A stretch of 49,419 nucleotides of DNA from Acidobacteriota bacterium. GTDB lineage: Bacteria > Acidobacteriota > Blastocatellia > Pyrinomonadales > Pyrinomonadaceae. Shown piece by piece: positions 7,840 to 16,284 of the stretch (positions are counted from its first letter, which is position 1; the number at the start of each line of letters is the position of its first letter). The DNA lies in NCBI GenBank assembly GCA_023436495.1, contig JAEZIT010000130.1, positions 1-49,419 on the forward strand, written 5' to 3'. The position numbers and the translations under genes are program-made. Under the pieces are notes generated by a model. That model made no database searches. It was not told where the DNA came from and was given only the letters and a program-made list of their open reading frames with translations.

Positions 7840-8622
7840 CTAATTCGCCGGTTTCACGAATAGATGATGGTCGATCGGTTCGTTTTTCTTCACTTCGCTG
7901 AAATTCATTATCATATCGAACACAGCGGTCGATGCACGCACCTTAAAGGGGATCTTTACTCCCTCGACGTCGCGGTAATCGCTGAAGAACGAACGAATGG
8001 GCATCCGGCCTTCCGGTGAGATGGCTATCGTATCGGACCGCACGAGCAGGCCATTCTCTTTGTCGAAATAAAACGTGGATTCAGGCAGACCAGCAGGGGT
8101 CCCGACAACGACGTAGGCATCGCGGCCTTCGACCTTTTCGACGCCGCGGACGGCAAGCTTCGAATAGAGCTTGTTCATCTCGACATCGTGCCTGATGTTG
8201 TTCGCGAGCTTGAGCTGCAGCAGTTCCTCGCCGGATATATCGCGGTTGCCCTGGATCGGATTGACGGTCCATGCCTTATCGCCGTTTACGACGGAGATAA
8301 TATCTCCGACGCCGGCGATCGACATTTTCGAATACAACTTATCGGAGCCCGATTGATACGTTTCGAAAGTGCCCTTCAGCCCCATCGGGGTCATTTCAAG
8401 CGTGCCTGTGAACTTGCGCGAATTGACCTTTGCCAAGGCATCGGCGCCGCCGACGGCTTTTGCGAATCGATCAAGAATCGATTCGGCGGTCGGAAGCTTG
8501 GCCGCGTCGGCAGGCTGTGCCGCCGGCGGCTTGGCGGTCTTTGCCGGTTCGGCGGTCTGCGCCGAGGCGGAAAGTATAAATGCCAATACGATCATTAGAA
8601 TGAGTGCGAATTTCGTTTTCAT
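7840..8622 (-). CDS. Secreted LolA-like outer-membrane lipoprotein-sorting family protein
   Basis: A 260-residue protein with a signal peptide (MKTKFALILMIVLAFILSASAQ), an Ala/Pro/Lys-rich linker, and a domain starting ESILDRFAKAVGGADAL. The later strands (TFETYQSGSDKLYSKMSI, STFYFDKENGLLVRSDT, SFFSDYRDVEGVKIPFKV) follow the LolA/LppX-like half-barrel pattern seen in many acidobacterial periplasmic proteins. The protein probably binds a lipid or lipoprotein, but nothing shows that it is a true LolA. It starts 7 bases after the stop of the S41 peptidase gene, so the two are one operon. Confidence 0.75.
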   Translation of the reverse strand: MKTKFALILMIVLAFILSASAQTAEPAKTAKPPAAQPADAAKLPTAESILDRFAKAVGGADALAKVNSRKFTGTLEMTPMGLKGTFETYQSGSDKLYSKMSIAGVGDIISVVNGDKAWTVNPIQGNRDISGEELLQLKLANNIRHDVEMNKLYSKLAVRGVEKVEGRDAYVVVGTPAGLPESTFYFDKENGLLVRSDTIAISPEGRMPIRSFFSDYRDVEGVKIPFKVRASTAVFDMIMNFSEVKKNEPIDHHLFVKPAN

Positions 8623-8629
8623 AACTTCT

Positions 8630-9925
8630 CTATTTTGTAATAAGTTTCACCGCCGCCTCGATCGGCAGGTCGCGGCCGGCGATGAGCGCAGCTCGCGTTT
8701 GTTTTACAATAACATCCGGATGGACGCCGCGGCCTTCAATGAGGACGTTTTTCGGCGATCGGTAATCTGAAACTGCCCACTGAAAGATCGCCCCGGTCGG
8801 CAGCGTATCGAAAACGGACGGCAGAACGGCTCCGGCGGTCGTCTCGCCGATCACCGTCGCACGGCCGATCTCCTGTAACCCAACGGCAAAAACTTCACTG
8901 GTGGAGGCAGAGCCGTGATCCGTGAGGATAACCACCTTGCCGGTGAACGCCCCTGCCTGAGGATAGACAATGAAATTCTGTACCGACTCACGTGAACGCA
9001 TAGAGCCGAGCGAGGTCCGTTGGGTCACGAGAAACCCGGCAACGCCCGACGCCATTCCGCCAAGGCCACCGGGATTTCCGCGGATGTCAAAAATAATGCC
9101 GTTGGCACGGGAAAATTCGCGGACGGCCGCGCGGATCTTTGGCATTTGCGGTATTAGCCACTGATTAAAGCGGATATAGCCAATATTTCCATCGAGCAGC
9201 CGCGATTCGAAAACGACCTCTTGCGGCGGGAAATTGCCGATCGGTTCTGACATTTCGTATTCGGGCGAATAACGCTCGATCTTTACATCGACCGGCTTGC
9301 CGTTCGCGTTCGCTAAGCGGAGTGAAACGAACGTTCCGGAAGCTCCGTCGGCGGCTTTTCTCAAAGCCGATTCACGATAGATCTGGGCGAGAGCCGTGCT
9401 GGACTTTGAGGCTGCGATGTAATCATTTGTATGTTTCAGTAGGTCGGCGACCGTCCGTCCGTCGATGCTTTTCAACTCAAAGCCGGGCTTTGCGGCGGAG
9501 GATGCCGCGGGGGAAACGGGGTCGATGCTTTTTATAAACGGTCGCCCGTCGATAAGCGAAAAATTGATACCGGAGCTGCCGCCAACCGTCTTGGCAGCGT
9601 CCGGTTTCGGCACCGTATATACGCCGAAATGCGATAATTTCAATTCGCCGAGCATTGCGCGAATGACGGCATGAAATTCGTCGTTGGTTTTTGCAGCATA
9701 AGCGTTAGGTTCATAGACCGCGCGCACCTTTTTCCAATCGACGCCTCCAAAAGTCGGATCGTAATGCTTTTCGTTGACCGTCGTCCACACTTTTTCGAAA
9801 GCGGCGCGGCGGACATCCGCAGATTCAGCTATACCCGGCAGGGCGGCAACCGGCGGGGCCTGAGTTCGAGCACCCGCCGCGGCAACGAGTATAAAAAGGA
9901 AAGCTGAGATCGATCTGGATTTCAT
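8630..9925 (-). CDS. Secreted S41-family peptidase
   Basis: A 431-residue protein with a signal peptide, an N-terminal helical domain (VWTTVNEKHYDPTFGGVDW), a PDZ-like segment (FIKSIDPVSPAASS, FELKSIDGRTVADLL) and a C-terminal S41 catalytic fold (GIIFDIRGNPGGLGG, ILTDHGSASTSEVFA, GRATVIGETTAGAV). The likely nucleophile is S339 in GSAS. The lysine that completes the Ser-Lys dyad in CtpA-type enzymes (GKG after GExT) is Ala here (TTAGAV), so it belongs to the branch lacking that lysine. It probably processes exported proteins. A TATAAT box lies upstream on the minus strand (9963-9958). Confidence 0.85.
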   Translation of the reverse strand: MKSRSISAFLFILVAAAGARTQAPPVAALPGIAESADVRRAAFEKVWTTVNEKHYDPTFGGVDWKKVRAVYEPNAYAAKTNDEFHAVIRAMLGELKLSHFGVYTVPKPDAAKTVGGSSGINFSLIDGRPFIKSIDPVSPAASSAAKPGFELKSIDGRTVADLLKHTNDYIAASKSSTALAQIYRESALRKAADGASGTFVSLRLANANGKPVDVKIERYSPEYEMSEPIGNFPPQEVVFESRLLDGNIGYIRFNQWLIPQMPKIRAAVREFSRANGIIFDIRGNPGGLGGMASGVAGFLVTQRTSLGSMRSRESVQNFIVYPQAGAFTGKVVILTDHGSASTSEVFAVGLQEIGRATVIGETTAGAVLPSVFDTLPTGAIFQWAVSDYRSPKNVLIEGRGVHPDVIVKQTRAALIAGRDLPIEAAVKLITK

Positions 9926-9991
9926 AGGCTGTTCAAAACCGGCAATATTAGCATTTTATTATACGCTGATAACTTTTTCCGTGTTCTAGTT

Positions 9992-10020
9992 TTGATGCAA
10001 AATGCGTATGGGATTAATAT
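9992..10020 (+). promoter_or_regulatory. Sigma70-type promoter for cystathionine beta-synthase
   Basis: TTGATG (9992-9997) and TAATAT (10015-10020) are separated by exactly 17 bases. Transcription would start near 10027, giving a leader of about 45 bases before the ATG at 10072. Confidence 0.55.
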
Positions 10021-10029
10021 TGTTGTTAC

Positions 10030-10057
10030 TTCCGGAATTCGGGTCATGTTTCCGGAA
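10030..10057. repeat. Two TTCCGGAA palindromes in the cbs leader
   Basis: TTCCGGAA occurs at 10030-10037 and again at 10050-10057, exactly 20 bases apart. Being self-complementary, the copies could bind a dimeric regulator on one DNA face or pair with each other in the mRNA as an 8-bp hairpin with a 12-base loop. Confidence 0.6.
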
Positions 10058-10071
10058 CATAAAGCATAATC

Positions 10072-11439
10072 ATGAAGATCTACGAGAACGTATTGGAATT
10101 AATCGGCAAAACGCCGCTGGTCAGGATCAACCACCTGGCGAATCAGCATAAAATAAAGGCGCAGATATTTGCGAAGATGGAGAGCCTTAACCCGGGCTAT
10201 TCCGTTAAGGACCGCATTGGTATTTCGATGATCGATTGGGCCGAAAAGGAAGGTGTGCTGAAAAAAGGCGGCACGATCATCGAGGCGACAAGCGGAAACA
10301 CGGGCATCGGCCTTGCTTTAACTGCGGCCGTCCGCGGATACAAGTGCATATTTGTGCTAACGGATAAAGTTTCTGTCGAGAAGATGCGTTATCTTAAGGC
10401 GCTCGGCGCGGACATCGTCGTCTGCCCTGCTGCGGCAAAACATGGCACACCGGACCATTACGTGGAAACCGCGAAACGCATCGCGCAGGAAACGCCGAAT
10501 TCGTTTTATCCCGATCAGTACAATCATCCCGCGAACCCAGCGGCACATTACCGAACGACCGGACCCGAGATTTGGGAAGATACAGATGGCAAGATCACGC
10601 ATTTCGTCGCGGGAATCGGCACGGGCGGAACTATCACAGGCACCGGCCGCTACCTGAAGGAGATGAACCCGAATATAAAGGTCATCGGCGCGGACCCGTA
10701 CGGATCGATCTTTAAAACCTACAAGGACTCGGGCCACGTTCCGGAAGCGACTCCGTACCTGGTCGAAGGCATCGGCCAGAGCCTGCCAGTCGGAAATGCT
10801 GATGTCAAAATAATAGACGAGATAATAAATATAACGGACCGCGAATCATTCGAACTTGCGCGGCAATTGGGGCGCGTCGAGGGTATTTTCTGCGGCGGTT
10901 CGACGGGCACGAATTTCGCTGCTGCGCTAAAGGTCGCAAAAGATCTTGATGAAAACGGTCTAGTAGTGTTCATTGTTTGCGATACTGGCGAACATTACCT
11001 GACAAAGTTCCATTCAGACGAATGGATGAAGGAAAAGCTTCTGCTTGAGCCGCAGAAGATCACGGCCGCTTTGATCGCCGAAACAAAGAACGGTGGGTCA
11101 CCGGACGAACTTGTGTTCGTTGGGCCGGACGCTACGGTATCGGATGCACTATCGCTGATGAACGAGAACGGGGTGACACAGATCCCGGTCCTCGAAGAGA
11201 ACCGTTCGGTCGGAAGCCTTCGTGAAAGCCACGTGCTTGCGAAGCTCTTAGAGAACCGTGATCTACTGAACTCGAAGGTCAGCGAAGTGATGGACGAAAG
11301 CTTTCCTGTCGTCGAAGTGGACGCGGGATACAACGAACTTAAATCACAACTCCAGAAATCGCCTGCCGTCTTGATCGAGGATTTCAAACGGATCACAGGG
11401 ATCATAACGCGGTCGGACGTGCTTGACTTGCCGAAGTAA
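10072..11439 (+). CDS. cbs: Cystathionine beta-synthase with C-terminal CBS domains
   Basis: A 455-residue fold-type II PLP enzyme. K46 (SVKDR) is the Schiff-base lysine, TSGNTG binds the cofactor phosphate-side asparagine loop, and GIGTGGT is the glycine-rich phosphate loop. Two CBS domains fill the C-terminal 120 residues (VFVGPDATVSDALSLM to TGIITRSDVLDLP). Cystathionine beta-synthase condenses serine and homocysteine to cystathionine. Cysteine synthase is related, but the attached CBS pair and length favour this call. It also links this window to sulfur metabolism and H2S production, although it lies 31 kb from the persulfide genes. The leader holds a promoter and twin palindromes. Confidence 0.88.
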   Translation: MKIYENVLELIGKTPLVRINHLANQHKIKAQIFAKMESLNPGYSVKDRIGISMIDWAEKEGVLKKGGTIIEATSGNTGIGLALTAAVRGYKCIFVLTDKVSVEKMRYLKALGADIVVCPAAAKHGTPDHYVETAKRIAQETPNSFYPDQYNHPANPAAHYRTTGPEIWEDTDGKITHFVAGIGTGGTITGTGRYLKEMNPNIKVIGADPYGSIFKTYKDSGHVPEATPYLVEGIGQSLPVGNADVKIIDEIINITDRESFELARQLGRVEGIFCGGSTGTNFAAALKVAKDLDENGLVVFIVCDTGEHYLTKFHSDEWMKEKLLLEPQKITAALIAETKNGGSPDELVFVGPDATVSDALSLMNENGVTQIPVLEENRSVGSLRESHVLAKLLENRDLLNSKVSEVMDESFPVVEVDAGYNELKSQLQKSPAVLIEDFKRITGIITRSDVLDLPK

Positions 11440-11472
11440 AACGAGGCCGGTGCGACCGCTAAGGAGATTGCC

Positions 11473-11889
11473 ATGAATGATCAAAGGCCGCCGGCGCCGC
11501 AGCCGGAAGAACCGATCACCCTCAAGGTAGAGGAATTGGCGAACAGCCCGGCCCCGGCATCGTCCGCGGGAAAATGGCAGATGCCCGACCCGGTATTTCG
11601 TAAGTCGAGCGGCTATCTGCCGCAGGGTTTTGAGAAGCGCTACGAGAACCTTTCCGGTCCGGCCCCGGAAACGCCGGATATCGCCGCAGGGGTCGGAGCC
11701 TCCGTGCAGCCGCAGCCAGGGATCTCGGAAGAATTTTCATTCGAAGCAGCGGCCGTCGAACCATCGCAGGCAAAGCCGCTGATACGTCCGGCGTTCATAA
11801 TAGCCGCTGTTCTGGCAATGCTTCTGTTTGCGGCCGCATTTCTTGCCCTGATATATTTCCTATTCTTTTTTCCGGCCGATACCGTATAA
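11473..11889 (+). CDS. Small tail-anchored membrane protein, Pro/Ala-rich
   Basis: A 138-residue protein with AAGGAGA eight bases before the ATG. The first 100 residues are Pro/Ala/Glu-rich and mostly disordered, with an ordered patch PVFRKSSGYLPQGFEKRYEN (about 36-55). One strongly hydrophobic helix follows (about 107-133) and the protein ends five residues later, so it is tail-anchored with the bulk in the cytoplasm. I recognise no family. It lies 33 bases after cbs, may be co-transcribed, and ends at a terminator. Confidence 0.65.
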   Translation: MNDQRPPAPQPEEPITLKVEELANSPAPASSAGKWQMPDPVFRKSSGYLPQGFEKRYENLSGPAPETPDIAAGVGASVQPQPGISEEFSFEAAAVEPSQAKPLIRPAFIIAAVLAMLLFAAAFLALIYFLFFFPADTV

Positions 11890-11946
11890 AATTCGGACAT
11901 CGACCTGACTTTACAAATTTTGCGGCAGAGCCGCTAATTACGGAAT

Positions 11947-11969
11947 GCCTCGCAAAACGAGGCTTTTTT
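11947..11969 (+). terminator. Intrinsic terminator
   Basis: A 6-bp stem (GCCTCG / CGAGGC) with a CAAAA loop is followed by TTTTTT. It separates the cbs unit from the FHA/T6SS region. Confidence 0.85.
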
Positions 11970-12000
11970 CAACGTCCGACAGGTTGCTGTTCGAGAACGC

Positions 12001-13521
12001 ATGGGAGAGGCAAGATTAAAAATTGACGGCAAGACGGTCGCGCTGTCGGCGGCGGTAACGACTATCGGCCGCACGCCGGATAACATGGTCGCGTTTTCGA
12101 GCGATTCGAACGTTTCGCGGTACCACGCTGAAATCGAAGAACGCGCCGGCGATCATTGGCTTATCGAATTGGGCAGCAGCAACGGCACGACCGTCAACGG
12201 CGAACGCGTGACTGCTGAACGCCGCCTGTCGCATGGCGACCGGATCATCCTGGGCGGATCAAGCGAAATTATCTTTGAATCTGAGGTCGAACAACCGGCG
12301 GTAGCGAGTTCGCCCGCCGCTGTCCCCTCCGCTGCGTCGACGACAGTAGACCGCTTTATAGAAAAAGAAGAAGCCGAGATCCGCGATGATACGGAGGCGG
12401 TTTCAAAAGGCAGCGGCAAACTGATCCTGATCGCCGGAGCTATCTGCGGACTGGCGGTCATCTTCGTTGCCGCGGCGGCACTGATTTATTTTACGCGCGG
12501 CTCAAGGTGCGACGCCAAGGCCGTGATCACGAAACCGGAGCCGGGTGAGACGATCATCGAACCCGTCGACATCGAGGTCGACGCCGAGAACACCGGGTGT
12601 ATTTCGAAAGCCGTTTTCCTGCTGGATGGCGTGCAGATCGCCGCGGTCAACGACGAGCCTTACACTGCGTCGATCGATCCGGCAAGTTATCCCGAGCTCG
12701 CGGACGGTTTCGAACATAATCTGCAGATCGTGTTGATCGATGAAAACGGCGAACAGATGGTGCAGCCGGGACAGGTGCTGCTCGCATTCGAAACGCGAAA
12801 GGTCGAAAAACCCGTGACGAAGCCGGAGATTACAAAGGCCGACTCAGAGCCGGAAAAACCGGCCAGCGGAAAGCAGCCCTCGCTGATGGACACCGCTCAG
12901 ATGATGCAGCGGCTGGCGAAGCAGTTTCCGGGGAACTACGACGTTTCGGACAAGCAGCTTGTCCAGGAAGTACAAAAGCGTGCGCCTGAATACGCGCAGG
13001 AGGGGTTTTTCGCACGCGCGGCGCAGTATCGGGACGCGATCAACGTCGCGTACGTCCGCGAACAGAATCTGAACGCGGCAATGGGATTCCTGCTGGCGAT
13101 GAGCCGCAGCAAATTCAACCCCACGAAACAGGGACAGGACGAAGGGTTGTGGCAGATGTCGAATGAATTTGTCACAGCGAACGCGTATAACGGACAATGC
13201 GGCACCGAAACGCTCTCCGACGCGTCGCAGAGCTGTGCAGCGAAGGCGTCGGCGATATATATGAAGGCTATCGTTTTCGGTGTGTTCGATGGCGACGTCC
13301 TGTACAGCGTGGCGGCCTTCGGGAGATCGCCGCAGGACGCCGGAGCTTGGAAAGCCTCTCTACCAGCGAACCGCACCAATATCGGAAACGTACTTAAATC
13401 GCCGCAAGACCGCGACCGGCTTGTGAGATTTTTCGCCGCCGGGATCGTCGCCGAAAATCCGCACAAATTCGGGCTGACGAAAGACCGGCCGCTGTCTGAG
13501 CTGTATCGGTTGACCATGTAA
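12001..13521 (+). CDS. FHA domain - TM - Ig-like - degenerate transglycosylase-like protein (paralogue 1)
   Basis: A 506-residue protein. Residues 1-100 are an FHA domain with all phospho-threonine-binding landmarks (GR at 23-24, SRYHAEI, SSNGTTVNG). A linker leads to one membrane helix (about 141-163), so the FHA faces the cytoplasm and the rest the periplasm. Next is an Ig-like domain with C170 and C200 able to form a disulfide. The C-terminal module (about 300-506) resembles a soluble lytic transglycosylase: AMSRSKFNP, GLWQMS, a helix IYMKAI, and FFAAGIVAENPHKFGL. The position of the catalytic glutamate holds R369, so it is probably inactive. It is first of three paralogues upstream of the T6SS genes. 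Confidence 0.8.
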   Translation: MGEARLKIDGKTVALSAAVTTIGRTPDNMVAFSSDSNVSRYHAEIEERAGDHWLIELGSSNGTTVNGERVTAERRLSHGDRIILGGSSEIIFESEVEQPAVASSPAAVPSAASTTVDRFIEKEEAEIRDDTEAVSKGSGKLILIAGAICGLAVIFVAAAALIYFTRGSRCDAKAVITKPEPGETIIEPVDIEVDAENTGCISKAVFLLDGVQIAAVNDEPYTASIDPASYPELADGFEHNLQIVLIDENGEQMVQPGQVLLAFETRKVEKPVTKPEITKADSEPEKPASGKQPSLMDTAQMMQRLAKQFPGNYDVSDKQLVQEVQKRAPEYAQEGFFARAAQYRDAINVAYVREQNLNAAMGFLLAMSRSKFNPTKQGQDEGLWQMSNEFVTANAYNGQCGTETLSDASQSCAAKASAIYMKAIVFGVFDGDVLYSVAAFGRSPQDAGAWKASLPANRTNIGNVLKSPQDRDRLVRFFAAGIVAENPHKFGLTKDRPLSELYRLTM

Positions 13522-13576
13522 AGTAATGGTGGCGAGTGAAGATGTTGAGAAGCTGCACGACTCGCTTTCTTGATCC

Positions 13577-15013
13577 ATGATGGAGATCACGTTCACATAC
13601 CCAACGCCGGAAGGGTCACAGTCGATCGATCTTGAACGCGACCGGATCTCGTTCGGACGCGGCAGCGAAGCCGATCACCGGTTCGCGGACGACGGGCTCT
13701 CCCGTCTGCACGCGGTCGTTTATCGGCAAGCCGACAGGGTATGGGTCGTTGACGAAAATTCTACGAATGGGACCTTCGTCAACGGAAAACGCGTGCCGCC
13801 GGGAGGGACTCCGCTGCGAAACGGCGATACGATCCGGATCGGGCATCGGACAGACCTAACGGTTAGAATCAGAGAAATTCAAACAGCGGCGGCTGCGAAT
13901 ATTCCCGAGGCATCTGCCCTAGCGGCTTCTAACAACGCCGCGGCTTCGGCTGCGAATTCGTTTAATTTTATCCCGCTGGCAGTGATCGCGGCAGCAGTGC
14001 TCATAATAGGCATTTCGGCAGCAATAATAGGACTAACGGTATTTGGCGGCGGGCGTAATGTCGTCATTGTGCAAAATTCGGACGACGGCTATGAAGACGA
14101 CGAACCGGAAGCGAAAGAAACAAAAGCTTCCGCAACGCCTAAGGCCGAAGCTTCGCCGTCGTCTGTTGCAACGTCTGAAGAATCGGGTAATTCAGCGCTG
14201 CCTGAAACAACGAATACGAGCATCTCGGTCGCGCAGCCGTCGGGCAAAAAGTATCTCGAAATGAGCGACGCCGAGCGGCGGCAGTATCTCGAAATACGCG
14301 CACAGAAGGTCGCGGAGGTGATCGGCAACCGCAGCAGTGGCTCTATACCGGCGGCTGCGATCGATAAGATAAAAGCATTTACGGAGGCGTACGCAAAACG
14401 CGCTAATGTGAAGGCCCTGGGCGGCTGCCGTTTCGGTGACAATCTGCAAGCGACATACGAGCGTGCGAGCAAGAATGCTCCGTTCATCGTGCGGGCATTC
14501 AATGAAAAAGGCATTGACGCCCGGATCGGGCTGTACCTGGCTATGATCGAATCCGAGCATTGCGTCTGCCTGCAGAGTCCGACCGGGCCGCTCGGCATGT
14601 TCCAATTCACGAGGGCGACCGGCGAACTTCACGGCCTGAAGGTAAAACAAGGCGCCTCGCCTACGAACCCGGACGAACGCTGCGAACCTGAACCGTCGGC
14701 ACGTGCAGCCGCTTCGTATATGAAGGCCCTTACGGGGCGATACGGCACGGGGCCGTCGAGCGTTCCGTTGGCCATCGGCAGCTATAACAGCGGCGAAGGC
14801 GGACTTAGCTCGAACCTGCAGAAGGCTCTGGATTCGAACAGCGGATTGCCGAGAGATTTCTGGACGCTGATCGCTAACGGCGAGATACTGTCGAAACAAT
14901 TTCAATCGGAGAATTTCAAATACGTGCCGAAATTCTTCGCGGCGGCAATTATCGGCGAGAATCCGCAGGATTTTGGATTGACACTGCAGCCGATCTCGAC
15001 GTACACGAAATAG
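13577..15013 (+). CDS. FHA domain - TM - lytic-transglycosylase-like protein (paralogue 2, active-site Glu kept)
   Basis: A 478-residue protein with the same plan as its neighbours. The N-terminal FHA domain is intact (GR at 27-28, LSRLHAVV, STNGTFVNG). One membrane helix spans about 131-155, followed by an acidic, Ser/Thr-rich linker. The C-terminal SLT-like module has LAMIESEH with E325 in the place of the catalytic glutamate, then GPLGMFQF, PSARAAASYMKAL, and IGSYNSGEGGL, which matches the AYNAGxG motif of transglycosylases. It ends with FFAAAIIGENPQDFGL, shared with the other two. Inferred role: phospho-regulated cutting of peptidoglycan for T6SS assembly. Its stop codon directly abuts the ATG of paralogue 3. 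Confidence 0.82.
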   Translation: MMEITFTYPTPEGSQSIDLERDRISFGRGSEADHRFADDGLSRLHAVVYRQADRVWVVDENSTNGTFVNGKRVPPGGTPLRNGDTIRIGHRTDLTVRIREIQTAAAANIPEASALAASNNAAASAANSFNFIPLAVIAAAVLIIGISAAIIGLTVFGGGRNVVIVQNSDDGYEDDEPEAKETKASATPKAEASPSSVATSEESGNSALPETTNTSISVAQPSGKKYLEMSDAERRQYLEIRAQKVAEVIGNRSSGSIPAAAIDKIKAFTEAYAKRANVKALGGCRFGDNLQATYERASKNAPFIVRAFNEKGIDARIGLYLAMIESEHCVCLQSPTGPLGMFQFTRATGELHGLKVKQGASPTNPDERCEPEPSARAAASYMKALTGRYGTGPSSVPLAIGSYNSGEGGLSSNLQKALDSNSGLPRDFWTLIANGEILSKQFQSENFKYVPKFFAAAIIGENPQDFGLTLQPISTYTK

Positions 15014-16282
15014 ATGCCCGAACTCTTTCTCTTATTTGAATTTAACGGCGATCGGCAGCGTGTGCGGGTCGACAAGGACGAGTTCGTCATAGGCAGGCAT
15101 TCGGCAGCGGACCTCAGTATCGCGGACGGCAGATTGTCGCGAGAGCACCTGAAAATAAATCGCTATGGTGACCTGTTCTTTGCGGGCGATCTAGGTTCGA
15201 GTAACGGCACCACGCTAAATGGTGAAAACTTGATCGTGCCGTTGGCGCTAAATAGCGGCGATAAATTAGACCTCGGCGGTATCGAGATCACGGCCGAGAT
15301 CGAAGCGAACGCGGTCGAGGAACCTGTTCCGGAATCGGTTGCTGTACTGGCGGCTGACCCTGAACCGGCGCAAACCATACCCGTGCAGACAACGGCCCCT
15401 GCAGCAACCACCGGGGGAATTCCGAAAAGCTTTTTTATAATCGCTCCGGTCGCGGCCGTATGTTTCATCGTGTTTGTGATCGGCGCAATGTACCTGTTCA
15501 GCAGTGGAAATAAAACCGTTGTGAATTCGGACAATATATACTCAGCCGACGCGGACGACGTCGACCCGAAACCCAAGAAGAAAGAATCATCAGATGAAGT
15601 AAGCACCGACGCTGCGCCGGAAAGAAAACCGGGAAATTCGATCACTGTCGCTAGCGACGCGAAAAACTCGCCATCAATGCCGAAAACATCGTCGGAATCG
15701 GCAAAGATCGAACAAAATGCGGCGGCATTTATGCGAAAGATCGCTCAGAATGACCCAACAGCATTTCTGACAACGGACCAGGCTCAGGCGGTCGCTGCAA
15801 AGGTAAAGAGCCTTTCGGTCGGAGCACTCGCGGACAATATAAATTCGGCGAAAAAAAATTCGGCCCAGATCCGTGAGCTGGCGGTACAGAAAAACCTTAA
15901 GCCCGAACTTCTTGCCGCGGCGGCGATCGCAAAACTTGGCAGCCAACGCGGCGATGCCCTTACGACCGCCCGAGGGATGGCTGACGTTTTGGACAAACTC
16001 GGCGTGCAGATCGGGAACGAACTGAGTGATGACGTTCTGCTAATGATCGCTGCGTACGAACAGGGTAAAGCCGGCGAATATCTGCGTATGCGAAACATGC
16101 TGCAAACCCTGTCGAACCAATTTCCCCAGAGCAGCCGCGAAATACGCACGATATGGTTCCTGCACAAGAACGGTAAGATAACTGAGGCGGAATTTGACTT
16201 CGCACTGCGGTTTTTGGCGGTCGGGACCGTGTCGCAAAATCCGAAGGATTTCAACGTCAATGCTGAGAGCCTAACTTTCTAG
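15014..16282 (+). CDS. FHA domain - TM - degenerate transglycosylase-like protein (paralogue 3)
   Basis: A 422-residue protein. The FHA domain is complete (GR at 27-28, LSREHLKI, SSNGTTLNG), one membrane helix lies at about 140-163, and a charged linker leads to the C-terminal module. That module is the most worn of the three: by position, K307 (LAAAAIAKLGS) replaces the catalytic glutamate and the glycine-rich GLMQ-type motif is gone, but MIAAYEQGKAGEY and FLAVGTVSQNPKDFNV still match the paralogues. It is probably a binding or scaffold protein. It starts immediately after the stop codon of paralogue 2, which suggests translational coupling. Confidence 0.78.
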   Translation: MPELFLLFEFNGDRQRVRVDKDEFVIGRHSAADLSIADGRLSREHLKINRYGDLFFAGDLGSSNGTTLNGENLIVPLALNSGDKLDLGGIEITAEIEANAVEEPVPESVAVLAADPEPAQTIPVQTTAPAATTGGIPKSFFIIAPVAAVCFIVFVIGAMYLFSSGNKTVVNSDNIYSADADDVDPKPKKKESSDEVSTDAAPERKPGNSITVASDAKNSPSMPKTSSESAKIEQNAAAFMRKIAQNDPTAFLTTDQAQAVAAKVKSLSVGALADNINSAKKNSAQIRELAVQKNLKPELLAAAAIAKLGSQRGDALTTARGMADVLDKLGVQIGNELSDDVLLMIAAYEQGKAGEYLRMRNMLQTLSNQFPQSSREIRTIWFLHKNGKITEAEFDFALRFLAVGTVSQNPKDFNVNAESLTF

Positions 16283-16284
16283 AT

